Shown: positions 12,625 through 24,982 of the stretch, in pieces
Layout of the letters: each line of letters opens with the position of its first letter
Numbering within the stretch: position 1 is the first letter of the stretch
Origin: Perkinsus olseni
Lineage: Eukaryota > Perkinsozoa > Perkinsida > Perkinsidae
Reading direction: 5' to 3'
DNA length: 64,000 nt
Assembly (NCBI GenBank): GCA_013115135.1
Contig: JABANP010000012.1
Location: 62,001-126,000, forward strand
Made by a program: the position numbers and the translations under genes
Notes under the pieces: model-generated
The model's database searches: none
Seen by the model: only the letters and a program-made list of their open reading frames with translations
Told to the model about the DNA's origin: nothing

Positions 12625-12894
12625 GACTTGCCCGCGTTGAAGAGAGGCCTGCCGCGTCCACCTCCGACGACTGCTGCTGTTTTCCCGCCCACACCTTGGC
12701 CTCGCTGGTGAGAGTCGGTCTCCCCGCGACGCGGGTCGGTGGCGGCGACGCGTCTTGGCAGGAGGGTAGTCGTCCTCGCCGCTGCCACTACTACCACCGG
12801 CACTGATATCGGAACCGGTGGTAGAGCTAGCTGTGGAGGCTGAGGACCTCGGACTTAGACTAACTCTGAGACAAAACAAACTCGTCATTCGCAT
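12625..12894 (-). CDS. Ser/Arg-rich exon of unknown gene
   Basis: A 90-residue minus-strand frame with a Ser/Gly-rich stretch (ASTASSTTGSDISAGGSSGS), an acidic patch and a basic Arg-rich end. It may be the disordered C-terminus of a minus-strand gene. Codon use is GC-rich like its neighbours. It could also be non-coding. Confidence 0.3.
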
Positions 12895-13240
12895 AGAACT
12901 ACAGGCCAGTGAGGACCACAGAAGTGAAGAAGCGATCGTTGTTGTGCAAGAAAATATCTGTGTCGATTAGACCTCTACTCAGCCTCCTGCGTGATGCGGA
13001 AATCATGCGTACGGCATAAGTCATGCGCTTCCTCAGTTTTGGACCATCACAATCGATAACACTGTACAGGGGCGTCGACCCCCGATTTTGCGATCCCCGT
13101 TTACTGGCACTGGCAGTTAGCAGCCATAATGCGGATATTCTTCGGGGGGCAGGAGATTCTCAGCGATCTACCCCAAGGTACACACGTCGAATATTCATAC
13201 CACCCGACGCGGCTATCCGTACGACAGACGACATCGCCCC

Positions 13241-16200
13241 CTAGTACTGCATGAGAGGCCAGTCCTCAGCTGTGCCTCCGCTCCGCTGCGTTCGGCAGTC
13301 ACTCCCAGCATCCCGAGTCCCGCTGCCATCCTTCGAGGAGGGCACTCGACGTCTTGACTGTCGTCCATCTGCGTCGATGATACTCCCGATGGTGACGGTG
13401 GTTTGGAAGATATCCGAGCTTTGAGGGCGGCTTAGACAGACGAAGCGCCAACAGCAGAACGAAGGCCAGCAACATACTGAAAGAAGAAAACCATCAATTG
13501 CGCCCTGCTGCATCCACCCTTACTACCATTGCGAGGCTAACGTCAGATAGTACAATGGTAGGGAGCCCAGAAACCAGACCCTACCACCAACGAGATGACC
13601 ATCGATAAGACCATCAGGCCAATAGAGGCCCGACCTGCTAGGGGTCGATTCAGGTTGCTAGACAGCCGGAGCACAGCGTCCTTCGCTACATTATTCTTGA
13701 CCATAGCCGACATAGACAAGGGCTAACGCTAGCGGCAACAGGGCCGTACCAGCGCCATCGAGAACGGCCCACCAGTCCGCCACGCCCGGTAGCAGCGGAT
13801 TGACCCCTACCATAGCATGTGGTCTATCCGCAACGAACCTCGATAAGATAGCCATGACTGTGTATAACAATTGCAGAGAGCGAACAGTGAAGGACTGTAA
13901 CAGGAGTAGCAGCCCCAGGCGGGTCTCCTCGCAGGGGCTTTGACGCCATACTCGGAAGCCGATCATAAGAGCCGCGAGATGACCGAAAATACTCGGGCAC
14001 ACCAGAAGCAACATCACATAAAGAGCGACGAACAAGGTTGGTTTCATAACACCTCGTTTGGAAGTCGAGGAAAATGACCCAAGGGAGAGCCTGGTCGAAG
14101 CTGGCGCGCCCTCGGGGAGCCCTTACTGGCGTTGAGAAGGGCGTAGGCTCCGCTGTGCAGGGTCAAAGCGAATATGGACATGAGCATGAGGGAGAGAGTA
14201 CTCCCAGTCGAGGATAAGAACGGTACCATGAAGGTAGATAGTAGAGTATAGCATAGTATTGGTAATGGTGATATTATGAACCCTTGCCGAGCAGGGATGG
14301 AGGAAGGGGAGCCTATGAGCATGCTGATGATCTGCAAGGCCAGTAGAAGCTGCAGAGAGCCCATAATGTAGGGCCAGTCAGACAGGAGCATCCTCATCAA
14401 AGTCGGCACGCGAGCAATGGTATAGTCGACCGAGACACGGCCGATATCTCCAGCAGGGGAAATGACCACCAGCGTGTCGGAACGCGAAGGCTCCTCTCCA
14501 CGTCCATCCAAAGGCCGCGACGGGGCCATCACAGACCTGCCGTTGCTCGAAAAGGCAGCAGCCAGAATGCTGTGGCCACCACCAGCCAGGCAGGCGAATT
14601 GAGGGACATCCCCGTCCACTCGGACGCCCATCTCGTACTGCTCATAACCGCTCCGAGGCTTCAACTTCATCACACCAGCACTGGTCAGCCCAATGACGAA
14701 GCCCTGGCCGGGAGGTACTAGAATCGCCTTGACGTCGGGGCCGATAGGCTGCGAAATGCACCACCTAGCACCGCGATTGTTGACTCTGGCGAGCCGGAGA
14801 TCCCTGGCGCCCACTGGAAAAACGAGGCTCTCGTTGAGAAGCAGCCGCGAGCAGCCTTGGCATAGTTCGGGAGCTCCGACCCTCGGATGACTTCCAACGT
14901 CCCAGTCCGACCACTTTCACGTGAGGGCACCTGGCGTTCGGCCGCTCTCGTCGCAGAACCAGCACCGCTCCGCCCTTCCTTTCGAGCATCGATAAGCAGA
15001 TTTTTATCCCATAACTGCCGTACACCGCCCGACCCCGACGACTCAACCTCTACTACCATCTCGCCGCGCACGTCAACCACCTGATCCAACGGTAACCTCC
15101 TGGCGGGCCGATCCATGCTGAGCATCCACTCCCTCAAGTTATCATCGACCCCGACGATTGCATCGGAGCGCCACCCGAGTGCCCGGGCTACGGCAGGCAC
15201 CACTTGGTAGGTGAGGACTTCGTAAGAATACATAACAGCGATATGGTCTCCTTGGGCGAAGACCCCATCACTGGCCGGCATCAGCGCCCACTGGAATCCA
15301 TTAGCACCAGCCACTCTGGTGTCCTCCATAGGGACCTGCCAGTCCGCGGCCCCGCCCGTCACGCTGACCACAGGCACAGCCCGAATGCCTCGGCTGACTT
15401 TACTGTACACTCGGTGCCAACCCACGTCGAGCATAGCTGGGTGGGTCTTCAAGGGAGTTGATACAGTTACTAAAGAAGCTACATTCTTGACAACATCTTC
15501 CGTGGACTTCGATACAGCAATGGCCGCCACGACCCCTCCCATGCTGTGGCCGACCAATACACACCTGACGCCTTTAGTACATACACCGGCCATAAGGCCC
15601 CTAGTGAACTCAGCCTGCGCCTCCACAACGGAAGGATGGAACGCGTTGGGCTCTTCATAAAAATCCAAAGCCAGAAGTACGGTGCGATTGAGCACCCCTT
15701 TAGGGTACCAGTCTCGATACATAGTCGCTGCGAACTCGTCGAAGTTACCATAAGTGCCACGATTACCGTGGAGCAATAGTACAACATTAACAGTACCATC
15801 AATTTCGCTTAGCAAGCCTTCCAGTGTACGATTTGAGCCACTATGCTCATCATTGGCGGTGCGTGCATGGGCTTGGACAAATTGCTTCAACCCGTACTGA
15901 TATTCTCGGGTGCCAGAGTTCCGAAGTACAAAATGCTCATCAGCGAGACTTAGCGGCACCCAAGCATATCGGTCGCCTCTCATCTCATGTGACCGAGTAC
16001 AGCTGACCTCTCGGCTCAGACTCAATGGCGAATTCACTATTATGGCGATGGTTAGGACAACCACAACACTACCTACTAGTACTACGAATTTGCTCGCTAC
16101 CGACGCGTAGCGCTCTGCTGCAGCCTGCCAGTTGATAAGCCCTACGTGCCGCCGCTCGTTGTCGCCGTATGATGGTAATAGGGACGGAGAGTCATCGTCG

Positions 16201-16271
16201 GGTCCGGCCTCGACATCCAAGGGCAACATACTAAGTCTAAGGCAAACGACACTTGCGGTTTCAGATATCAA
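13241..16271 (-). CDS. GPI inositol-deacylase, PGAP1/Bst1-like
   Basis: A hydrolase of the PGAP1 family, which removes the inositol acyl chain from GPI anchors in the ER. Exon 1 (16271-14921) has a signal-anchor helix at residues 61-79, then an alpha/beta-hydrolase core: VNVVLLLHGNRGTYGN, the nucleophile elbow GHSMGG (Ser243) and GDHIAVMY (His343), matching the catalytic His region of PGAP1. Introns are GT-AG: 14814-14920 (107 nt), 14053-14126 (74 nt) and 13635-13701 (67 nt), each preserving frame. Exons 2-4 carry a lumenal part and several hydrophobic helices (LFVALYVMLLLVCPSIFGHL), as in PGAP1. The last join, near 13493 after a strong pyrimidine-AG acceptor, is ambiguous, so the C-terminus is not settled. 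GPI anchors are common on alveolate surface proteins. Confidence 0.85.
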
Positions 16272-17900
16272 GAGGACTGATTCTGGAACGATTTCTAGAC
16301 GTCTGAAGTGACCTCAGAATCACCATTCATTATCGCGAGAGAGGATCGAGACGATAACGAATGTCACGGCGCGCGCATCATGCGTGCTGGCGGGTTCGAA
16401 TCCCACGGCATGCATTTTCTTCCCGATTATTGGATCCAGACCCGCAGAGGGTATACACTATCAATCTAGCGTTATTTCGGACGTGTTCTATGGTTCGCTC
16501 ACGCTCGGGGTATATGCAGCTTGTAAGAGAATTAAAAGTAATGTTCGTTCTAGCCTAGAACTTCTAGGTAGTTGAGTATTTGATAGAAGCTAGGTTAACA
16601 CAAGGGTCGTTACAGAGTAGCGAGGATAGGCTTCAGAACTTGATAGTGCATATGATGAAACGGGTACATAGAGATGAACATTGGAGTCTCCAACTGAATC
16701 TCCAGTTGGAAGATGAATGTTGGTGCTGATAAAAAAAGAGATCCGGGAATGACTATACTATACACTCGACAGTCAACTTTCGTCTTTCTGAAGGCGAACA
16801 TTTAGAGTAGAGTAGTAGCAGGGGCAATGGTAGGACGTGTAGTAGAAGGCTGCGAGAGAAATGATGAGGTCAGGAAGATGATTGGTACATCTGCAGTAGT
16901 AGGAGGCATGTAGAAGATTGTAGTACTTGAAGGCAGAATAACCGGATCAAAATCGAGAGGTGTAAGACATAGTCGCCGGCTTTCCTGAAATAACTGGAGT
17001 AAGCGAAGGGTTTAGGTATCAATAAGAATTACCGCAATGAGATCCTCATCGGATTTGGCGAATAAGGCATAGATATAACTTATATCATATGCGTCGTGGT
17101 CTCCGTACACGAGACTCACGAGAGTGTATCACAAGTCGTGATTTCATTAGAAGGAGATTGATATTCTCCACTTGTGAGAAATGCAAGTACAAGTGAGCTC
17201 CTTATGAATCCTAGCTGTTCCCCGAGCGTGGCGAGGGACGTGGTCCCTCTGACTAAGAGCTAGAGAACCCCGGAGCGGAGCGACGGGTTCTGCTAGTTTA
17301 TCTCAACGGATCTCGGCACCTTATCGTTGTGTGGCGGTGTCTGCTGGCCTCCCGAAATTCCTTGTTCCGTTGGAGGATTCGGAGAAGTCCGGTTTTCTCT
17401 ACGGACTCTGCCGTCTGAACAGTTATTTTCTTCAGCTTAACTCACTAGTGAGTCACTTCGTCCTTCATCCAGCCTTTTACAGCATTTCGGGCCACATTTT
17501 TCGGTTCTCTCGTCACGTGCACCTTTATGCAGTCATCATCAGCAGGCTGCTGACAGCAGCCTAGAACTCGGCCGTCTTACGGGCTCAGGCGAGTGGCTCG
17601 GTTTTTTACTTCAGGAACTTTAAAAGCCTGCTATGACCCTTTATTCGCGCTGAGACTGTGTTAGATTTTGCATTCCACTTGTCGGTGATGGACGAAGGTT
17701 GTGGAGCGAAACTGCGCGGACAGATGCGTCTCATCACGAAGAATTATCTCCTAAATTTCATTTCCATCAAATTTGGCGCTCGGCGCGTGAAACGCGTGTA
17801 CACACGTTTCAGCGAGCGTGAGCGTGAGCTGAGCGTTAGCCTCACGCTTTCAAAGTGTACACATCTCCGAAGACCCACTACTGCGCGGCGGCCAGAAAGT
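16272..17900. other. No gene recognised
   Basis: Short ORFs only. A tRNA-B-box-like string lies near 16388-16404 but no cloverleaf can be built around it. Confidence 0.4.
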
Positions 17901-18317
17901 ATCGGGGAATAAACCTCAGTTTATCCATGACACGGAGCTGATGATGGTATCATCAGCTCACTTGATGGGTCCACCGACCTCCGGGTGTCGCGGAAACTCA
18001 TGCCGATTGCGTCTATTGACGAAATTCGTAATCCTAGAAGTTCGTAAAACCCAACCGCAAATTGATCGTGAAATCGTGATCTCGAATCTTTGATGCAGTC
18101 CGAGGCGGTGGAGTCTGTACCACGGTCTGTACACTACTGTCATGGCTACAGAGTAGTCTACGGACTAGTCGAGGATCAAGAGTGACTGCGGGGTTCCACG
18201 AAGCCATCACCGTGGAGAATTTCTACTTCTATGTGAAGTACTCCTGGAGGACTTCGAGTACTTCGTCTGGAACAGACGTCGATCTTACAGCTCACCACAA
18301 AGGGTTTGCTGCAAGCA

Positions 18318-18373
18318 ACAGGGAGGCACAGAAGTTCTGTGCCTCCCTGTCGCTGTTCTGTGACAGAACAGCG
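18318..18373. repeat. Long scar, 8-bp unit CACAGAAC
   Basis: Two odd palindromes side by side: 16+1+16 centred at 18334 and 11+1+11 centred at 18362. The left one ends on CACAGAA and its centre is the complement of C; the right one starts on ACAGAAC and its centre is the complement of C. Both therefore derive from one 8-bp word, CACAGAAC. Confidence 0.85.
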
Positions 18374-18435
18374 CACGAAATTCCAGGATGTTGGGAGACG
18401 GTCAGGACGTAATTCGAGCACAGCCTGCTTTTCTG

Positions 18436-18501
18436 CGGCTCTCAGAGCTCTCAAACTGACGCAGGATACAGAGCCGGGCTCTGTATCCTGCGTCAGTTTG
18501 A
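18436..18501. repeat. Long scar, 8-bp unit CGGCTCTG
   Basis: A short left palindrome (CGGCTCT, centre C, AGAGC) is followed by a right palindrome of 25+1+25 bp centred at 18476. Both flank the same 8-bp word. The right arms run 18451-18475 and 18477-18501. Confidence 0.8.
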
Positions 18502-21500
18502 TCAAGATCACAGCCTACAGCGGATATATTCTGAGGCGTGGGAGATTCTACGCTCACCCATTCGCTCAATGAGTACGGAAGTGTGCATTGTGCGCGCAGC
18601 TTCCCATAATGGGGATCCCATTGCGTAGTGCAATGGGATTCCACACGTAATTCTTCGGAATTACGATGCAATTTGCATTATACTCGGGAAGAATTACGTT
18701 CGTGGGCGAGATTATGTCCCTCCCCAGCGGGGAGTCCTCTTTGCTTTGTGTCACGGCGGCACTGTCGACTCTTTCCGACTGGTGTCAGTCCTGGTGTCAC
18801 CACTGGTGACTCACCAGTGGGGTACTCTGAGTACTCTTTTCGTTGAAGAGAACTGTGCCGAGCCGTGACGGCTCGTTGAGGCTTCAACGACGGTCGTTGA
18901 GTTCAGTAACATGCATAATACTACTGCCGATGGCAGTCTGCCATGGGTATTCCACGGACCGTCCAGCATCACAGGTATAAGTTATACCGTATAACTCACT
19001 CGGTGACGTTCATACTCACCTCGATGAGTCATCGACGTCGACGGAGCGAGACGTAGAGATGGAGAGATGGTAGAGATGGAGTCTCCATCATGGAGATCAT
19101 CTCATCTCCAACGATGACGCTCTCTAACATCTCTACATCTCGCTCTGTCTGTATGGGGGCTCGGCCTGAGCTATGAAGGCGAAGGTTTGCCACACACCGG
19201 AGTTCATCATGAACTGTTCATGATAGCGCATCATGCTCAAGCAGTGAGCCTTCACTCGGGGAAGGTCTTTTTCCTCACTGCGAGGCCGAGTAAATATGCC
19301 GAATAAATACAACCGAGAGCTACTAGTCACAAGTCATTTGCGGCCGAGATCAGAAGTACCTTCTTCCCATCTGGGAAACTCCGTTATCTCCCATCTTTTC
19401 CACGTGGGAGAGTGGTCAGAATCTTTCACCCGATAGAGCAGAATTCCCGTGCCACGGGAACAATTCCCGGGGAATCCCACGGGAACTGTGGAATGTCCCC
19501 CGGGACTTTCTTAAGGAAGTGCTCCATGAAACCCGACCTCCCTGAGAATTTCCGCATTTGGTGAGCCCTGGTTCGAAGGCTTCGAATCGAAGCGCGATAT
19601 GCAGCGGTCATCTCCTCCTGCACCATACGAATACAACACCGGCATAGGTCCACTGAGTTGAGTCGATCCTCAGCTGGGGACCCAAGCAACTCACCGTTTT
19701 TCGAGTGCAGAGACTTTATCTTGAGTTGCCCTGTTCTCAGCTCGGTCTGAAATTCTCGCAGGTTCAGAAACCTCACACATAACATGCGGTACGTTGATAG
19801 TCGGCCAATGACAAGCGGGTGGCGATCGGCGTCGCATCGACTAGTCCGTTGGTAACAGTAAGTCTCTTCAGAAGACTCTTCTGTTGAGCTCGCACGCTCT
19901 CCTTAGATCCTCGATCCCTTCAAGCTCTGCCTTAATCCTTTCAGGGCCTCAAATTGAGGCTGGAAGGTTGAGCCTTTTCGACATAATTCCTCAGGCTTCT
20001 CAGTAAGAATTTTCGCTGTTGCATCACCCATCATGCATGAGTCAACACCTCGAATCCTTAGATCAATTCGGAACCGGAAAAGACGCCTCCGAGGAGCCTA
20101 GTAGGCTCAACCCGCCTCCACGGACCGTGGACCACGGTGGCCACCCACCCACGGTAGGTTGCCGAAACGCAGTATCGTAGATTTGCAGGACGATAGCTCC
20201 TGAAACTGCTGCTCCTCCTTCCTGTGGACTCTGTTCTAACTTCTTGGACTCGGTCTCCTGATCTTCGGGGAACTCCTATCGGATCCCTGAAATGAGCTCA
20301 GGTATCTGGTGGCTTCTAAGCTAGCAGTAGTAGTACTAGTAACAGTAAGTTAGTATCACTAACAGATTGTTAGCCATTGGCCTTTCCTGAACTTGCTTTA
20401 GAATCGTTGTCACCATCAAACAGCGATTTTCAAAGGGCTCTGAGGGGCGACTCGGATTGCGTTCTGCTTATTCTGAGAATACTGGGAAGACTAACTTGTA
20501 CCGCACAATTTGTGCGAGAAGGGGATCCGATAGTGCCGCCAGAAACTGTGAACTCGCCGGAGACTCCGACTCGGAGTTCAGATGAGAAAACTTCTTGACT
20601 GGATATTGGTCGTATAACTTAACGAGTTGCTCCTCAAGGCTCATTTTAGATAGAGGACTTCTTGCCGTTCCTTCCTTAAAGGGCAACCCCATATAACTCT
20701 TCATTTTCAAGGAACGTGAGGAATTCCTAACTATAAGGCCAATGAGGCCTATCTTAACTATAAGGCAATCTTGAGTAGCCTATGGAGCCGTTCCTCATCG
20801 AAAATGAGCGGAACGATGCGGCCCGCATCATGCGGGAATTGAGATGATCTATTCTGGCGTAATTTTTTTTGATGCTCCATAGTCAGTCGGCACGCTCTTG
20901 GAAAGTCGTACGCCTGCGAAAGTGAGACTCAGGCTCACTGCCCCAGGCGTACGGCGCTGAGCCACTCAGCGATGCTGAGTGAGGAATTCCGATGCGAAGC
21001 GATGCGACCAGCGTCATTTATAGAGCGTCCGTCAGTCAAGCGAACACCCCGCCGGGTTGACCCCGGTACAATTCCTCGGTGCACATCAATGGAGAGGTCC
21101 ACTCGGAGTAGCGTTAGGAATTTTAACTTAGGATGTTGAAGTGAAGCGCTGCGCAGACAATCTGGATGACTAATCAGTGATTAGTAATCACTCTGGGAAA
21201 GAACTCCCGTGTCTCACAGTGGGCAGAGTGTTCCGTAGCGGGGCAATCAGCTCGCTCACAGCTCACTGATATGAGATCAGTGATCTCCCCGCAGAACGGG
21301 GAATCCGATTGAATGAACTCTTCCATCCCCCGTGACCTCCTACCGGAAGTGAGAGTGATCACATCATGCATTACGAGTATATGATGACATGAGTCATTGT
21401 CTCCTTGAGGAAGATCCTCGTACTGAACTTCAGTAACTGAAGGCAACACTACATCCTAGCGTGCTTCCAGTGGCTAAAATTCCGCCTGAAACAAATTATC

Positions 21501-21887
21501 TCAAACAATCGACATATCCACGCTCACTTTACGTTCTAGAAGAGATTTCAAGGTGAATGTAACTGACCGTGTCATGCAACGGGCGTTCAGAGGGTCGTCC
21601 GATCGACGAGGCTTTAATCGACGGGAATTGCAGTTGAGCAACTTCACGAAGTTCGCTTCGCCTGTCCGCTGTATATCGCAATGAGCTGCATTGAGTTCTG
21701 GACAGTAGCCCTTGCCCATTTTGGCACAAGTATTTACTTTTCAACTTAACACATGAAAGACATAGAATCGCTCTGGACTAGTCGCAAGTTGCGACTCGCA
21801 ACAAAGGACGAGGATAATCTCGGGATATGTATTTCATGAGGACTGAACATGAGATAATCAAAAGGGTCGCCCGACAATGGGGATATA

Positions 21888-22292
21888 GTTGCCGCTCAGT
21901 GCAATCCGGAGGTCTTCCTGGCTAACAATGCCGAATCCGCTGGTGGATCCGGATTTCCCGTCGATAGAAGCTACGTCTTCTACTCCTCTCCCACTAAGGA
22001 GCCAGTTATCCAGAGGGTCCAGTTCACTCGCCAACAGGGCGGTAGGGTATTCATAACTGCCAAGCAAGGCCGCCTACCTAGAGGTCAATATGATTGTGGA
22101 TATAGGCTTCAGCAGAGCAGCGGTGCCCCAAGAATCACCCTGACGCTGATGGATCAATGTGCTCAACTCGTTAAGGACTCCAGCGGCTATTTCAACAACG
22201 CTTTCCTCACTGGTTCCTATATAGAGAATGGATACCAGTACCTCTATGTACAGACCGCTACCACTGGATATGATGTCTACCAGCTTCAATGA
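21888..22292 (+). pseudogene. Small secreted-protein family A, body without signal peptide
   Basis: In frame from GTTGCCGCTCAG to TGA this encodes the mature part of family A (NPEVFLANN ... GGRVFITAKQGRLPRGQYDC ... LTGSYIENGYQYLYVQTATT ... YDVYQLQ). Upstream the frame hits TAA with no ATG. The missing signal-peptide segment lies at 22416-22458 on the opposite strand. The body has therefore been inverted away from its own start. Compare the homologous copy at 28261-28712, where body and start are collinear. Confidence 0.8.
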
Positions 22293-22415
22293 TAATGCGC
22301 GTGATGGTTAGCAGCTAATTGTTAGCGCTTAACCAACAATTCTATCACGACTTTGTAGAGCGCCATGCAACTTAATGACTTGAGGATATCCGATAGAATG
22401 AAGTTTTGACCCCAA

Positions 22416-22458
22416 AATATACGAAGAGGAAGTGCAGACCAGTTAGGCAGAGGTACAT
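22416..22458 (-). pseudogene. Orphaned signal-peptide end of family A
   Basis: Read on the minus strand it starts ATG-TAC-CTC-TGC and encodes the family A signal-peptide start (MYLCLTGLHFLF). The frame then runs into unrelated DNA. It belongs with the inverted body at 21888-22292. Confidence 0.75.
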
Positions 22459-22522
22459 TGAGGTCAGCTGGAGTTGAAGCTGAAGTGGGTGGCTTCTCTA
22501 ACGCGAAGAAGGGCAAATCGTG

Positions 22523-22912
22523 CTATTCGTTAGGGCGACAAAGCTGCCGCAGCTTAGCAGCAGCTGCTGCGTACTTCTGAGCTGGAATGTCTAGCTTGAG
22601 ACTGAGCAAAGAATGGGGTCCCTGAGAGTGACAAATCGCGGATTCCGGAATGCCATTGATGATTATTATGGTGACTGCCTCTGGTTTTTGCTTGAAGAGA
22701 AGCCTCTTAAGGAGGTTTTCTACGTGACGGATCATTACGACTCTTAGTTCACCATGTGCATCATGCTCATGCATGAGCTCGTTGTTGTGCGTAGCCAGAC
22801 CGTTCTCGTGCGTTGCACAATTTATCTCGATCTTGCGCGTGGGTGCGCGGCACGTTGTGTTCCGGCGACCGGAATATACTTCATCCCGTTGCCTAACAAG
22901 CGCGATATGCAT
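22523..22912 (-). CDS. Possible SGNH-like protein fragment, copy A
   Basis: A 129-residue ORF (RHVENLLKRLLFKQKPEAVT followed by ING-IPESAICHSQGPHSL). The layout 'xENLLxRLLxxxPEAVxIxN ... H ... A..Y' resembles the middle of SGNH/GDSL-type hydrolases seen in protists and plants. The GDSL block and the terminal D-x-x-H block are absent, so this is a weak suggestion. Copy B at 28777-29154 differs by a 9-nt and a 3-nt indel, both in frame. It probably represents one or more exons of a longer minus-strand gene. Confidence 0.4.
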   Translation of the reverse strand: MHIALVRQRDEVYSGRRNTTCRAPTRKIEINCATHENGLATHNNELMHEHDAHGELRVVMIRHVENLLKRLLFKQKPEAVTIIIINGIPESAICHSQGPHSLLSLKLDIPAQKYAAAAAKLRQLCRPNE

Positions 22913-23173
22913 GTCTCAGCTCCCAGTGTTATAGTCATACTCTGAGTCAGAGTCTCTGACTATGATTGTCAATAGAATCGTTACAGTGACAACGACCAGA
23001 GTCTGTTCTGTGCATTGAGACATCAGATGCTTGAAACTCCTGAAGATGTTGCCAACATCATGTTGGCAACACCATGTTGCATCTTGCCGGCATCAAAGGC
23101 TGGAGTCCTCTGAGGACGATCCTCCCTGCAATCCTGAGTTTGGAATTACAAGGATGACATTTTCAATTACAGA

Positions 23174-23698
23174 TCATATACCTGTCCGGCTTGGCCGCCC
23201 TTGAAGCCATCTCGTAAATGCGGGCATCAAACTGCTCCTGCCCCACAATGTGGGTGGCGGGAATCCCTTCTTTCTATCGAAGAACTCTAAGAAGTGACGC
23301 GTAGCGTACTTGGCCTTGCTGATACGGTCGTCGGAAGACACCACCAAGGGCGATGTTGTCTCTTGTAGCAATGCAGGGGCCAAGGTAGTGTTACGCGACG
23401 GTGAAGCCAGTCGACGTTCCCATAGGGTGTCCGAGGAAGGCACGGAGCAGAATTGTTGCGAGTGCACCCACTGCACTGCCACCGAGTTCATGTCGTCGGC
23501 CGTAGTATCTCTCGGTATGGCCCTGGTGCACATGGTGGTTGTACCCAACGAGGAACACAGCCTTGTAATATGAGTCGCAAGGTCTTCCTCGCCGCCTTCC
23601 CGTGTGTCGTCACGACACTGTCGTGTACCGTCCAGTACATAAGGGGGGGGTGCTTTGTTCATAAGCAAGGAATGATACGAGGAATGAGACTCTGACAA
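23174..23698 (-). pseudogene. Hypothetical protein, frameshifted copy A
   Basis: Homologous to the 186-residue ORF at 29405-29965. This copy lacks one T in a T-run near 23270 and leaves the shared frame after HFLEFF, reading a different tail. No domain recognised. Confidence 0.5.
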
Positions 23699-24049
23699 AG
23701 GAAAAATGCAGGTTATAACTCATGCTTATCGCTTTGATTCATGAATCATGAATCATGATATGAACTAGGCCTCCGTAACGAAAAAAGCGGAGCTCGGCAC
23801 GAAGTCTCGGGTTCGAACCCCAGCCAGGGCTTTTTTCTGTATTTTTCCGGGTTCATCTACAACGGTCCACGCTGGTTTTGGTTGGTAGAACGGGGATGGG
23901 AGCGATTTCGTATTTTTAATAGAATATATGAATCGAGACCTTTCGATTGGTATGCGTCCCATGAGTTCATTCAGCATAGTTGCGGAGAAATAATTTGAAC
24001 GAACGAACGGACGAACGCACAAAAAAAGCGCAGAAGTGACAGTATATGC

Positions 24050-24982
24050 TACGCTCGCTCCGCAACTCGCTCCGCAATTATACTACTTTGACGTGGAAAA
24101 TAATCCAGGATTGTTTTCACCGCCTTCTCAACGCGTCCGAAACATCCAGGTTTCGCCCTATCGATATTCTGGACAGAGGCAATAGCCCTTTTGGCCGCTT
24201 TTGATTGCCATTCCCGCTCCGAGTTCCAGCTTCTTGGGTCGAATGCCAGGATCCACTCCATTTCCGTAGCTCCCACCAGATCAGACCTGAAAATTGGTAT
24301 GTCAACAAACGTTTTGATTGTAAGGTTCGCACGGCTCGGAAGCTCTCATCATGGTTCGTGATTCACGAACGCCTACCCTGTCATTCCAATGGCTTACTTC
24401 TTTCGCACGAGCAACTTAGTGTGCTCGGATTATCCGAGTCGGATACGTTGCTCCTCCAGAAGGGGGATATTGCCCCAAAAGATTTGAAGACCTTCGAATA
24501 CGGTAACGCCTTGACTGGAGAATCTTTCGCATGCTCTGCTGAGCGGTAGCAGGGCATCGAGAGCTCCCCTGTAGAGATCGTAACTCTCTGATTCTAGAAA
24601 GCTTTGTAAATGCTCGAACGATTTTTTGCCTGTGGTCGACAACCTGAGACATAACTGAAATGCTCCTACATGACGCATAAGGCATGCGGCAGACCCATGT
24701 GCAAGGTGAATCCGGGGGCTGAGATACTTACTCATCCATACGCTCTAGGCTGACGCTCAGCATGATTTTCCTCAACGCCTTCCAGTTTCCAACCATTGCT
24801 CCTAGTACTTCGACGAGCTCCACGGGGTTTGAGGTTCCACACCATCTTTGCTTACAGGTCAGGTCGGAGCCACCGTTCTGTGTGTGTACTGCTTTAGGTG
24901 ACCCACAACCTCTGGGCGGCCCACAATGGGCCACAAGGTCCATCACCACCCTTAATCTTCCATCACTTTTCAAGTCTGACAA
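24050..24982 (-). pseudogene. Truncated copy A of the multi-exon gene at 30291-31291
   Basis: Carries the same exons as copy B (MLSVSLERMDE, then the GTAAGT-bounded intron, then LSTTGKKSFEHL; and an exon ending IIAERVAERA). The N-terminal exon is cut by the duplication breakpoint at about 24895, so the protein start is lost. Confidence 0.5.

Larger units (their letters stand above)
17900..21810. repeat. Gene-poor block dense in 14-bp palindromic scars
   Basis: At least twelve scars of the form T(1-7), T reverse complement, T(2-8). Perfect ones, with their 8-bp T: 18796-18817 GTCACCAG, 18974-18995 GGTATAAC, 19075-19096 GATGGAGA, 19572-19593 TTCGAAGC, 20117-20138 TCCACGGT, 21170-21191 CTAATCAC, 21781-21802 GTCGCAAC. 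With one mismatch: 18923-18944 ACTGCCAT and 19939-19960 TTTGAGGC. Long forms are listed separately. A minus-strand ORF at 19785-19426 spans one scar and changes frame there, so an older gene may be buried. Otherwise no coding sequence is recognised. Confidence 0.85.
22416..24895 (+). repeat. Segmental duplication 1, copy A
   Basis: About 2.48 kb nearly identical, in the same orientation, to 28676-31133. Differences are few: single substitutions, small indels (a 9-nt and a 3-nt difference near 22550-22660) and homopolymer changes. The right end diverges at the GTGTGTACTG run. Confidence 0.9.

Noticed and set aside
18600..18670. Hairpins with 4-5 base loops (for example CGTAATTC/GAATTACG) as rho-independent terminators
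   Set aside because: Eukaryotic context, no U-tract or adjacent gene; probably degraded scars.
21713..21735. CCATTTTGGCACAAG, resembling the dinoflagellate/Perkinsus spliced-leader sequence
   Set aside because: Only part of the leader matches and it is not followed by an acceptor or gene start; a chance match cannot be excluded.
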